NCBI GenBank assembly: GCA_033283165.1
Contig: JAWMQL010000004.1
Coordinates: forward strand, 248,001-312,000
Direction of reading: 5' to 3'
From: JAWMQL01 sp033283165
Lineage (GTDB): Bacteria > Pseudomonadota > Gammaproteobacteria > Pseudomonadales > Halieaceae
DNA: 64,000 nucleotides
How positions within the stretch are numbered: position 1 is the first letter of the stretch; every line of letters begins with the position of its first letter. This document shows positions 43,151-51,004 of this stretch, piece by piece. The translations under genes were made by a program, and so were the position numbers. The notes beneath the pieces are model-generated. The model was not told where the DNA came from, did not search any database, and saw only the letters and a list, made by a program, of their open reading frames with translations.

Positions 43151-45526
43151 GTGATTATCAGTGAACAATGGCTCCGTGAATGGGTGAGCCCGGATCTTTC
43201 CACCGAGGAACTGGCCCACCAGATCACCATGGCCGGCCTGGAAGTGGACGCCGTCGACCCGGTGGCCGGTGAGTTTGCCGGCGTTGTGGTGGCGGAAATT
43301 ACCAGCGCCGAGCAGCACCCGGACGCCGACAAGCTGCGGGTCTGCCAGGTTAACACCGGTACCGAGACTGTCCAGATTGTCTGTGGCGCGCCCAACGCCC
43401 GGGCCGGCCTGAAAGCGCCTTTGGCGGTGGTTGGTGCCGTGCTGCCCGGTGATTTCAAGATCAAGCGCGCCAGGCTGCGCGGTGTGGAATCCTGCGGCAT
43501 GCTCTGCGCCGAGCAGGAACTGGGGTTGAGTGAGGCCTCCGACGGCCTGATGGAACTGCCGGCCGATGCGCCGGTGGGCACCGACATCCGCAACTACCTG
43601 CAACTGGATGACCAGGTGATCGAAATCGGCCTGACCCCGAACCGCGCCGATTGCCTCGGCATCGCGGGTATCGCGCGTGAGGTTGGCCTGCTCAACAATC
43701 TGCCCGTCACGGCCCCTGCCATCGAGCCGGTGGCGCCCGCCATCGATGAGGCATTCCCGGTGGAGTTGCGCGCCCCCGAACGCTGCCCGCATTTTGTCGG
43801 CCGGGTTATCAGGGGGGTGGACCTGTCTCGCCCCAGTCCACTCTGGTTGCAGGAGAAGTTGCGCCGCTGTGGCCTGCGTTCCATCGACGCGGTGGTGGAC
43901 GTCACCAACTACGTGATGCTGGAACTGGGCCAGCCCATGCACGCCTTCGATTTTGACAAGCTCAGTGGCGGTATCATCGTGCGCACGGCAGAGCCGGGCG
44001 AGAAACTGGAACTGCTGGACGGTTCTGAGGTGGAGCTGAGCGACGAGACCCTGGTGATTGCCGACCACCGTGGCGCGGCCGCCATGGCCGGCATCATGGG
44101 CGGCGAGCACAGCGCCGTCAGTGAGTCCACGACCAGCCTTTTTATGGAAGCGGCCTTTTTCACCCCGGACCTGATGGCCGGCAAGGCGCGCAGTTACGGT
44201 ATGCATACGGACGCCTCGCACCGGTTCGAGCGCGGGGTGGATTTCCAGCTGCAGCGCCGGGCCATGGAGCGTGCCACGCAGTTGCTGCTTGCCATCGTCG
44301 GCGGCGAGGCAGGACCCATTGTCGAGGAAATGGCAGAGGCTGACCTGCCCGTGCGGCTCGATGTGCAGTTGCGCGCGGCGCGGATCGAGAAGCTGCTGGG
44401 GTTCGACCTGGAGGCGGCGGAAGTGGAGCGCATCCTGGGTGGACTCGGCCTGGGCGTCCGCGCCACCGCCGACGGCTGGATCTGCAGTGTGCCCAGCTGG
44501 CGTTTCGATCTCGCCATCGAGGCGGACCTGCTGGAAGAGCTCGCCCGGGTCTACGGCTACAACCGCCTGCCGGTCAGCCACATTCACGCCGACCTCGTGA
44601 TGCCCGCGCGGCCAGAGCGACAGTTGTCCCTGCGCCACGTGCGCCGGCACCTGGGTGCCCGCGCGTACCGCGAGGCCATTACCTACAGTTTCGTAGAACC
44701 GAAACTGCAGGCCCTGTTCGACCCGGAACTGGTACCGGTGGCGCTGGAGAACCCGATTTCTGCCGACATGGCGGTGATGCGCACCAGTCTGTTGCCGGGA
44801 CTGGTGGGGGCGGTGCTGCGCAATACCAAGCGTCAGCAACCGCGGGTGCGGCTGTTCGAAACCGGACTGCGTTTTGTGCCCGGTCCCGACGGCCTGGCAC
44901 AGATTCCCACCCTGGCCCTGGTCGCGACCGGGCCGCGCTTTGCCGAGTCCTGGTCCGCGGACGGCGCCGCGGGTGACTTCTACGACCTCAAGGGCGACCT
45001 GGAGAGCCTGCTGGCCCTGACCCGGAGTGTGACCGGGTTCTCGTTTTGCAACATTCGCCGGCCCGGCCTGCACCCGGGTCAGACCGCCTCGATCGAACTC
45101 GAAGGGCGCCCCGTGGGTTACCTCGGTGCGCTGCACCCTTCGGTCCAGGCCGAGCTGGGACTGGCGGCGCCGCTGTACGTGGCGGAAATCGACCTGGCGG
45201 CGGTTCTTGGGAGATCGATACCAGAATTTGAAGAATTATCTAAATTCCCCGAAGTTAGGCGAGACCTGGCAGTGATCGTGGACCGGGAAGTGACGGCCGC
45301 CGAACTCATGGCGAATGTTCGAGGCGCGGCAGGGGCTTACCTCAGGGACTTAAGGCTGTTTGATGTGTATAGCGGCAAAGGCATTGATCCTAAAAGAAAA
45401 AGCATGGCGCTGGGTTTGACATTCCGGGCGCAATCGCGCACCCTTGAGGATCAGGATGTAAACTTGGCCATGGAACAAGTTATTGATTCCTTGGAAAAAA
45501 ACTATAAAGCAGAGCTCAGGAACTAG
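43151..45526 (+). CDS. pheT: Phenylalanyl-tRNA synthetase beta subunit
   Basis: 791 residues. GTG at 43151 follows GGAGA. It has an N-terminal tRNA-binding OB domain (SAEQHPDADKLRVCQVNTGT), the B3/B4 editing domain, B5 and the C-terminal FDX-ACB anticodon domain (LRDLRLFDVYSGKGIDPKRK). It is the partner of PheS. ihfA begins 11 bases later. Confidence 0.98.
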   Translation: MIISEQWLREWVSPDLSTEELAHQITMAGLEVDAVDPVAGEFAGVVVAEITSAEQHPDADKLRVCQVNTGTETVQIVCGAPNARAGLKAPLAVVGAVLPGDFKIKRARLRGVESCGMLCAEQELGLSEASDGLMELPADAPVGTDIRNYLQLDDQVIEIGLTPNRADCLGIAGIAREVGLLNNLPVTAPAIEPVAPAIDEAFPVELRAPERCPHFVGRVIRGVDLSRPSPLWLQEKLRRCGLRSIDAVVDVTNYVMLELGQPMHAFDFDKLSGGIIVRTAEPGEKLELLDGSEVELSDETLVIADHRGAAAMAGIMGGEHSAVSESTTSLFMEAAFFTPDLMAGKARSYGMHTDASHRFERGVDFQLQRRAMERATQLLLAIVGGEAGPIVEEMAEADLPVRLDVQLRAARIEKLLGFDLEAAEVERILGGLGLGVRATADGWICSVPSWRFDLAIEADLLEELARVYGYNRLPVSHIHADLVMPARPERQLSLRHVRRHLGARAYREAITYSFVEPKLQALFDPELVPVALENPISADMAVMRTSLLPGLVGAVLRNTKRQQPRVRLFETGLRFVPGPDGLAQIPTLALVATGPRFAESWSADGAAGDFYDLKGDLESLLALTRSVTGFSFCNIRRPGLHPGQTASIELEGRPVGYLGALHPSVQAELGLAAPLYVAEIDLAAVLGRSIPEFEELSKFPEVRRDLAVIVDREVTAAELMANVRGAAGAYLRDLRLFDVYSGKGIDPKRKSMALGLTFRAQSRTLEDQDVNLAMEQVIDSLEKNYKAELRN

Positions 45527-45537
45527 GTAACGGAAAC

Positions 45538-45843
45538 ATGTCCGCGCTGACAAAATCTGAGATGGCAGAACGCCTGTTTGAAGAGCTCGGTCTCAACAAA
45601 CGGGAAGCCAAGGAGATTGTTGAGCTGTTCTTCGAGGAGATCCGCACCTCGCTCGAGAACAACGAGCAGGTGAAGCTGTCGGGATTCGGCAACTTCGACC
45701 TGCGCGACAAGAGCCAGCGGCCCGGTCGCAACCCCAAGACCGGCGAAGAAATTCCCATCTCCGCGCGACGTGTGGTTACCTTCCGTCCTGGGCAGAAGCT
45801 GAAAGCCCGAGTAGAAGAATATGCTGGAACCGAGCCACAATAA
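45538..45843 (+). CDS. ihfA: Integration host factor alpha subunit
   Basis: 101 residues after the weak site GGTAACGGAA. HU/IHF fold with the beta-arm signature RPGRNPKTGEEIPISARRVV and the N-terminal LTKSEMAERLFEELGLNKRE. It bends DNA as a heterodimer with IHF-beta. Its standard place is after pheT. The following regulator gene overlaps by 23 bases. Confidence 0.97.
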   Translation: MSALTKSEMAERLFEELGLNKREAKEIVELFFEEIRTSLENNEQVKLSGFGNFDLRDKSQRPGRNPKTGEEIPISARRVVTFRPGQKLKARVEEYAGTEPQ

Positions 45844-46180
45844 TGAATTGCCCGCAATCCCGGGGAAGCGCTATTTCACCATAGGTGAGGTCAGCGAGCT
45901 GTGCGCAGTTAAACCCCATGTGCTGCGCTACTGGGAGCAGGAATTTCCGCAACTGAAGCCCGTCAAGCGCCGCGGCAACCGCCGTTATTACCAGCGCGAG
46001 GACGTCCTCACCATTCGTCAGATTCGCAGCCTGCTGTACGAGGAGGGCTACACCATCGGCGGCGCCCGCCAGCGCATGACCGACGAGGTCGGCGGCGTTA
46101 ACGGGATGACCGAAGCCCAGGCCGTGGTCAGCGAAACCATCAAGGAACTGGAAGACCTCCTGCGGGTCCTCAAACCCTAA
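45821..46180 (+). CDS. MerR family transcriptional regulator
   Basis: 119 residues. MerR winged helix (YFTIGEVSELCAVKPHVLRY, RRGNRRYYQREDVLTI) with a short C-terminal helical tail and no metal-binding cysteines. A MerR gene after ihfA is a conserved arrangement in gammaproteobacteria; its ligand is unknown. Overlaps the ihfA end by 23 bases. Confidence 0.92.
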   Translation: MLEPSHNNELPAIPGKRYFTIGEVSELCAVKPHVLRYWEQEFPQLKPVKRRGNRRYYQREDVLTIRQIRSLLYEEGYTIGGARQRMTDEVGGVNGMTEAQAVVSETIKELEDLLRVLKP

Positions 46181-46207
46181 CGTCATCCCCGCGAAAGCGG
46201 GGATCCA
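46181..46207. repeat. Dispersed GTCATCCCCGC...GGGGATCCA repeat, terminator-like
   Basis: Hairpin ATCCCCGC-GAAA-GCGGGGAT (46185-46204) directly after the MerR stop. A related copy is at 29242. GNRA-loop hairpins of this kind are widespread repeats and can end transcription. Confidence 0.75.
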
Positions 46208-46299
46208 GCGACTTCAGAATTACGCGTCAAATCTTTGTAATACCGTACGGTTTGAGTATAATGCCGCCCTCGCGATGATCTGCAAAAGCAACGCGATCT

Positions 46300-46376
46300 C
46301 GGGGCGTAGCGCAGTCTGGTAGCGCACCACACTGGGGGTGTGGTGGTCGTAGGTTCAAATCCTGCCGTCCCGACCA
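46300..46376 (+). tRNA. tRNA-Pro (anticodon GGG)
   Basis: 77 nt. The acceptor CGGGGCG pairs with CGTCCCG (one G-T), followed by A and encoded CCA. The anticodon loop CTGGGGG contains GGG. D-loop GTAGCGCAGTCTGGTAGCGC and T-loop GGTTCAAATCC are canonical. A GC-rich terminator follows at once. Confidence 0.96.
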
Positions 46377-46382
46377 AAAATA

Positions 46383-46406
46383 GAGGCCCGCCAGTAGGCG
46401 GGCCTC
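46383..46406 (+). terminator. Terminator hairpin after tRNA-Pro
   Basis: Perfect 10-bp stem GAGGCCCGCC (46383-46392) and GGCGGGCCTC (46397-46406) with AGTA loop, six bases after the tRNA end, followed by GTCATTTC. Confidence 0.8.
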
Positions 46407-46552
46407 GTCATTTCTGGATGCCCGTAGACTAATCTTCAGGGCCCTATTATCGAGGGACGGGCATTCATACGTACCCGTTCGATTCGCGCGGCGGCATGGC
46501 TCAAATGGCCCGGTGCAAGGTGCGCATAGCGCAGCACCATCACGAATCCTGC

Positions 46553-47104
46553 TCATAGGCCCCAGTTATCCAGCGCGCCCTGAAACCTGTCGTACTCGTC
46601 TGTATAACCTTCCATTTCATGCCAGGTTTTCAAATCTTGCCAGGCAATCTCGTGGCTACCTGCAATGTCCAGGGCTTGTCGCCAACACTGACCGTCTTGC
46701 TCGAGGTAATACCATAGAAGACGATCCTTGATTGTGTCGGTTGGGTTCAGTAGTCGGACTGTACCGGTAGCTGTTTCGATGCTGGCAATCCGCGTGCTAT
46801 CGATTTGCTCGTGTCCAATGGCCAGCGGAGCAGTCGGGAATTCAACTGACCACTGACAATCCGGATTTTCAAAATATTTCGTATTCCCGCGAGGAGTAAA
46901 TCCAATCTTCGCAAGCGCCGCGGCAATTTTTTTTCGACGTGAATATGTCAGATCGATGAAATCAAGATCAAGTGAGCCGAAGCGCTCATTCGTGTAAATA
47001 CAGACACAGCTGCCGCCAACCAACACAACGTCAATCCCGGTACTGGCGAGCGTTTCGACAATCAGGGCACACATTTCCGCCCTGGAGAGTGATGCCAGAT
47101 CCAT
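46553..47104 (-). CDS. Nucleotidyltransferase of an AbiEii/DUF6036-like module
   Basis: 183 residues. The N-terminal VVLVGGSCVCIYTNERFGSL followed by DLDF has the GGS and DxD (46, 48) nucleotidyltransferase signature. The rest includes a conserved LLNPTDTIKDRLLWYYL, typical of the AbiEii/DUF6036 families. Its ATG overlaps the stop of the winged-helix gene (TGATG), so the two are coupled. In AbiE-type IV systems the nucleotidyltransferase is the toxin and the HTH protein the repressor and antitoxin; here this is by analogy. Confidence 0.85.
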   Translation of the reverse strand: MDLASLSRAEMCALIVETLASTGIDVVLVGGSCVCIYTNERFGSLDLDFIDLTYSRRKKIAAALAKIGFTPRGNTKYFENPDCQWSVEFPTAPLAIGHEQIDSTRIASIETATGTVRLLNPTDTIKDRLLWYYLEQDGQCWRQALDIAGSHEIAWQDLKTWHEMEGYTDEYDRFQGALDNWGL

Positions 47105-47436
47105 CAGAGTGGCTTTCCCGTGCGCCGGGGCCGCCGCCGTACAACGGTCAGGGAATCACGCAAATTTGCAGGCGCCATGCCAAGAGCTTTGGAGAGAAGG
47201 GCTTCCACTTCTGCAAGAAATGCGTATCGCGGATTGAACCTGTATACCCTGGTTCTCCCAGACAATTTGTTCACGAGCAGGCCATCACGTTCCATTCGCT
47301 TAAGCTGGTTTTGCACGGTGCTTACGTCCATGTCGTAAAAAGACGCGATTTCGCTGGCGTAGCCCTCGCTGCGCGCGGCCAGGAATAGCAATACGCGTTC
47401 TGCTCCTTCACTGCCAACAATGGCTTCAATCACCAT
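47104..47436 (-). CDS. Winged-helix repressor/antitoxin-like protein
   Basis: 110 residues from ATG at 47436 (TTG at 47439 also in frame). Winged helix over residues about 15-75 (ASEIASFYDMDVSTVQNQLK, RMERDGLLVNKLSGRTRVYR), ArsR/MarR-like. It is the upstream gene of a coupled pair with the nucleotidyltransferase. Two similar palindromes lie right upstream (47449-47486), as expected for autorepression. Confidence 0.82.
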   Translation of the reverse strand: MVIEAIVGSEGAERVLLFLAARSEGYASEIASFYDMDVSTVQNQLKRMERDGLLVNKLSGRTRVYRFNPRYAFLAEVEALLSKALGMAPANLRDSLTVVRRRPRRTGKPL

Positions 47437-47749
47437 CAACCGCCTATATACCGAAATATTCGGTTATATTACCTAAAATATCGGTACAATGAAAGTTGAG
47501 TGTTTTTGGCGAAAGATGAAGCCAACACTATCAATGCGGGGGTCACCGGGCTGTACGGAGGCGTATTGATTTACAACAATATTCCGACGGTGAAACTCGG
47601 AGCGCCGGCCGCCGGAGCGCCGGCCGCCGGCCGCCGGAGACATGGTTTACACTTTCTCCGGTAGCCACGGATACACCAGTGATACCCATGGCTCCCACGC
47701 GATTCGGCTGTCTTCAGCTAGACTGGGGGGTAAACCGGGTCGGAACAGT
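47437..47749. other. Divergent intergenic region with operators and a GC-rich duplication
   Basis: 313 bp between the winged-helix gene and the methyltransferase. It holds the operator palindromes at 47449-47486. At about 47601-47632 it holds two copies of GGAGCGCCGGCCGCC followed by a partial third. A 54-codon GTG frame across 47502-47666 lacks a ribosome site, so I do not call it. Confidence 0.5.
47449..47486. promoter_or_regulatory. Paired operator palindromes of the winged-helix/nucleotidyltransferase operon
   Basis: ACCGAA-ATA-TTCGGT (47450-47464) is a perfect 6-bp inverted repeat. TACCTA-AAATA-TCGGTA (47470-47486) is a second copy with one mismatch. They start 13 bases upstream of the winged-helix ATG, over its promoter, which fits autorepression by that protein. 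Confidence 0.65.
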
Positions 47750-48511
47750 ATGTATCCACAGGCGATCACACTACTTTTACTGCTGTGTGTCAGTCCGGCC
47801 CTGCCACAGGACTGGGATATCGGTGAGATTCGCGAGCACCCGTATCCCCGCCTGCAGGAGCGTCAGGACGAGCGCAACCACATGGTAGACACCCTGTTGC
47901 GCTACAGGGGCGGCGAACTGGCTGTGACCGACAAAGCGGTTATTCGGGCCATGCGCCATGTGCCCCGCCACCGCTTCGTGCCTGCCGCAGAGCAATCCCG
48001 GGCCTACCGGGATTCTCCCGTCACCATCGGCTACGGGCAGACTATTTCACAGCCCTATATGGTAGCGCTTATGACACAGCTGGCGGAGATTCGATCGGGT
48101 ATGAAGGTACTGGAAGTGGGCACCGGGTCCGGTTACCAGGCCGCGGTGTTGTACGAGTTGACCGATGCCGTGTACACCGTGGAAATCATCGCGCCGCTGG
48201 CGACGCGGACAGCGGCATTGTTCAGGGAGTTGAATCTGGATGCGATCAGGGCGCGGGAGGCCGATGGTTACTACGGCTGGGCGTTTGACTCCGCCATACG
48301 GTTCGACCGGATCCTGGTGACCGCCGCCGCCAGGCATATCCCGCCACCACTGCTGCAGCAACTGGCCCCGGGAGGTCGTATGGTCATCCCGGTGGGGTCG
48401 CGCTGGGGCTTACAACAGCTGATGCTGGTCAGCAAGGATGAGGCCGGGGCGACCCGCACCCGCTCGCTGTTGCCGGTGCGATTCGTCCCCCTGACGGGCG
48501 GTCGCGACTAG
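47750..48511 (+). CDS. Protein-L-isoaspartate O-methyltransferase, exported form
   Basis: 253 residues from ATG at 47750; the frame extends to 47642, but that part has no protein-like features. Residues 1-19 are a signal peptide. The PCMT pattern follows: MRHVPRHRFVP, YGQTISQPYMVALMTQ, the SAM loop VLEVGTGSGYQAAVL, and LAPGGRMVIPVG. It repairs isoaspartyl residues by methylation. Export is unusual because SAM is cytoplasmic; some gammaproteobacterial PCMTs do carry such leaders. Confidence 0.9.
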   Translation: MYPQAITLLLLLCVSPALPQDWDIGEIREHPYPRLQERQDERNHMVDTLLRYRGGELAVTDKAVIRAMRHVPRHRFVPAAEQSRAYRDSPVTIGYGQTISQPYMVALMTQLAEIRSGMKVLEVGTGSGYQAAVLYELTDAVYTVEIIAPLATRTAALFRELNLDAIRAREADGYYGWAFDSAIRFDRILVTAAARHIPPPLLQQLAPGGRMVIPVGSRWGLQQLMLVSKDEAGATRTRSLLPVRFVPLTGGRD

Positions 48512-48532
48512 CGCCCGTTCCGTCCGATCGGC

Positions 48533-51004
48533 ATGATGTCAGGGGGCACAGAAAACGCCGCTTCGAACACGATACCGCGGCGGGAACTGCTGGCGTTGGC
48601 CTTGCTCAGCGCCGCGCTGTTGGCTTACGAGGTATTACTCCCCCGGGTCATCGCCATTCAGCACTGGCATCATCTCACCGAGGTGGTTATCGCTGTCGCC
48701 CTGTTGGGCATGGCCAGCGCCGCCGTGCTGGTGGCGGGCTGGTCCACAGCCGCGCAGGCTGAGCGGTACTGGCTGCTACCCGTTGCGGCCCTGGCGGCGG
48801 CCGCGACCATGCCCCTCAGTGTGGTGCTGGCCCAGCAATTGCCGCTGAACATGCTGGCGTTGCCCTGGTACGGCGAGCAGGGCGTCTATCTGCTGCTGTA
48901 TGGCCTGTGTTTCGTACTGCCGTTTTTCTGCGGCGGGCTGTTCATCACCCTGGTGTTCACGTTCAGGTCCGGACGTATCGGCTCCTGCTACTGCGCGGAC
49001 CTGGTCGGCGCCGCCGCTGGCGTGATACTGATCATGCTGTGGCTGGACGCTCCCGGGCTGCAAACATCGCTGGAATCGGCACTGATTCTGTGCAGCGCGC
49101 TGGCGCTGGCGGCATTTATGAGTGTGGCGCCGCTGAAGTGGCGTCCATTAGGTAACTCTGCCGTATTGGTAGTGGCACTGCTGCTGTTGCCCTGGGGAAT
49201 GCAACTGGCGATCACGCCGTCGAGCTTCAAGGCTCTGTCGGTACAATTGCATGAGCGCGGCGCGGAACTGCTCGATCAACAGGATTCCTCCCAGTCGCGC
49301 CTGACGAGAGTCAGTAGTGCCGGACAGCATCTTGCCCCCGGGATGAGCCTGGGCAGCACGCTGCCCGCGCCGCGTCAGCAGCAACTGTTCAGCGATGGCG
49401 ACGGGGCCATCCCGCTGCTGCTGGAGGGGCGGCTCCCCAGCCAGCGGGCACTGTTTAACCAGTCCATCAGTGGCGCGGCGTATATCCTCGCGCCACCTGG
49501 ACCCCGGGTGTTGGTACTGCCCGGCAGTCACAGCTGGAACAGCTGGGGCGCCTTTTGGCATGGCGCAGCAACCATATCGCTGGTAGAGCCGGACCGGGCG
49601 CTTGCCGAGCTGCTGGACGGTGGCCTCCGTGCGGTCACGGGCTTCCTGCCCGATAACGCGCGCGTGCACCGTATCCAGCCCCGCAGGTTTCTCGAGACGA
49701 ATGCCGGATTTTACGATCTTGTTCTCGCCGAAGTGGACAGCCAGGTGGTGGGCTCCCCCGCTACCCGTATCCAGTTGCTGCTGACCCGGCAGGCACTTGC
49801 GGCGACCCTGGACCGACTCAGCCCGCGCGGCGTTCTCGCGCTCGGCGGCCAGATGATGCCCTGGCCGCGCGATTCACTGCGGGTTGTGCACAGCGTGGCG
49901 ACGGTGCTGCGGGAGCGCTATCCCGCCCCGGAGCTGCACCTGGTCATGATCCGGGATTGGCGCAACTACCTGCTGCTGGTCGGACGCAGTCCCTTCCGGG
50001 GTGAGCAACTCGGCGCGCTGCGACAGTGGAGCCAGCAGTGGCAGTTCGATGTGGTGGCCATGCCGGGCTACGATGCGGACGAGGACGAGATGTTTCATCA
50101 AAGTCCCGATGCCCATCTGGTTGCGTCGGTCCGGCAATTGCTGTCGGATAACGCCGGGCGATTTGTCGCGAACTATCCCTTCGATCTGTCTGTCACCGAC
50201 GACAACCGGCCTTTTTTCTACCACTTCTTCCGCTGGGAGCACTGGCGGCAAGTCAGGCAGGCGCTCGGACAACCCTGGCTGCTCTACGTCGGTTGGGGTT
50301 ATCTGTTGAACCTGACGGCCCTGGTCGCCTTGGCACTGGCGGCCGGCGCTGTCCTGCTGGTGGCGCCCCTGGCGGCGTCCGGTCTGCGGGTACAGGTCGC
50401 GGGCGTGCGTCTCGCCGTGCCAGCTTACTTCGGCGCCATCGGAGTGGGCTTTATGTTTATCGAGATCGCCCTGCTGCAGAAAGCGGTGCTGTTGCTGGAT
50501 TCCCCCACCGAGGCCTTTGCCCTGGTCCTGGTCGCTCTGCTGCTGGGGGCCGGCCTGGGGAGCTACTGGGGCGGGAACAGGGTGCTGGCGGGTCGCGGCC
50601 TCTGGGTCCTTACCGCCTGTATCGCGGTCGCGGCCCTGTCCTACCCGCTGTTGCTGGATTACCTGTTTGCGCTGTCCCTGCGCTGGACAGACGCTGCGCG
50701 CTTGTCGATCCTGGCGGTGCTGTTAGCGGTGACAGCATTGCCCCTGGGCGTGATGTTGCCCCAGGGTATAGCGGCGATCCGCCATCGCGGCAGTGGCGCA
50801 GTGGCCTGGGGCTGGGCCGTCAACGGGTTCTTCTCAGTTTGCGGGGCACTGGCGGCACCGCTGTTGGCAATCGAGCTCGGCTGGCGGAGTTTATTCACCT
50901 GCGCCGCGGCGTTGTATCTCCTGGCGGGGTTCTGTCACGGTAGTCTGGTTCCTGAACAGCGAGGCACGAGGCAGGCACCACGGTCTGCGGGCAGCGACTG
51001 CTGA
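48533..51004 (+). CDS. Polytopic membrane protein with spermidine-synthase-like domain
   Basis: 823 residues. Seven or more membrane helices in the N-terminal 230 residues (LLALALLSAALLAYEVLLPR, LLYGLCFVLPFFCGGLFITL). A central soluble domain (about 235-570) has the spermidine-synthase Rossmann arrangement (VLVLPGSHSW, FYDLVLAEVDS). More helices at the C-terminus (FMFIEIALLQKAVLLLDSPT is a signature of this fused family). SAM and polyamine residues are poorly conserved, so the activity is uncertain. Its 3' end overlaps the convergent gene by 110 bases. Confidence 0.82.
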   Translation: MMSGGTENAASNTIPRRELLALALLSAALLAYEVLLPRVIAIQHWHHLTEVVIAVALLGMASAAVLVAGWSTAAQAERYWLLPVAALAAAATMPLSVVLAQQLPLNMLALPWYGEQGVYLLLYGLCFVLPFFCGGLFITLVFTFRSGRIGSCYCADLVGAAAGVILIMLWLDAPGLQTSLESALILCSALALAAFMSVAPLKWRPLGNSAVLVVALLLLPWGMQLAITPSSFKALSVQLHERGAELLDQQDSSQSRLTRVSSAGQHLAPGMSLGSTLPAPRQQQLFSDGDGAIPLLLEGRLPSQRALFNQSISGAAYILAPPGPRVLVLPGSHSWNSWGAFWHGAATISLVEPDRALAELLDGGLRAVTGFLPDNARVHRIQPRRFLETNAGFYDLVLAEVDSQVVGSPATRIQLLLTRQALAATLDRLSPRGVLALGGQMMPWPRDSLRVVHSVATVLRERYPAPELHLVMIRDWRNYLLLVGRSPFRGEQLGALRQWSQQWQFDVVAMPGYDADEDEMFHQSPDAHLVASVRQLLSDNAGRFVANYPFDLSVTDDNRPFFYHFFRWEHWRQVRQALGQPWLLYVGWGYLLNLTALVALALAAGAVLLVAPLAASGLRVQVAGVRLAVPAYFGAIGVGFMFIEIALLQKAVLLLDSPTEAFALVLVALLLGAGLGSYWGGNRVLAGRGLWVLTACIAVAALSYPLLLDYLFALSLRWTDAARLSILAVLLAVTALPLGVMLPQGIAAIRHRGSGAVAWGWAVNGFFSVCGALAAPLLAIELGWRSLFTCAAALYLLAGFCHGSLVPEQRGTRQAPRSAGSDC

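Noticed and set aside
47502..47666. 54-codon GTG frame upstream of the methyltransferase
   Set aside because: No ribosome site, and half of it is the GC-rich duplication.
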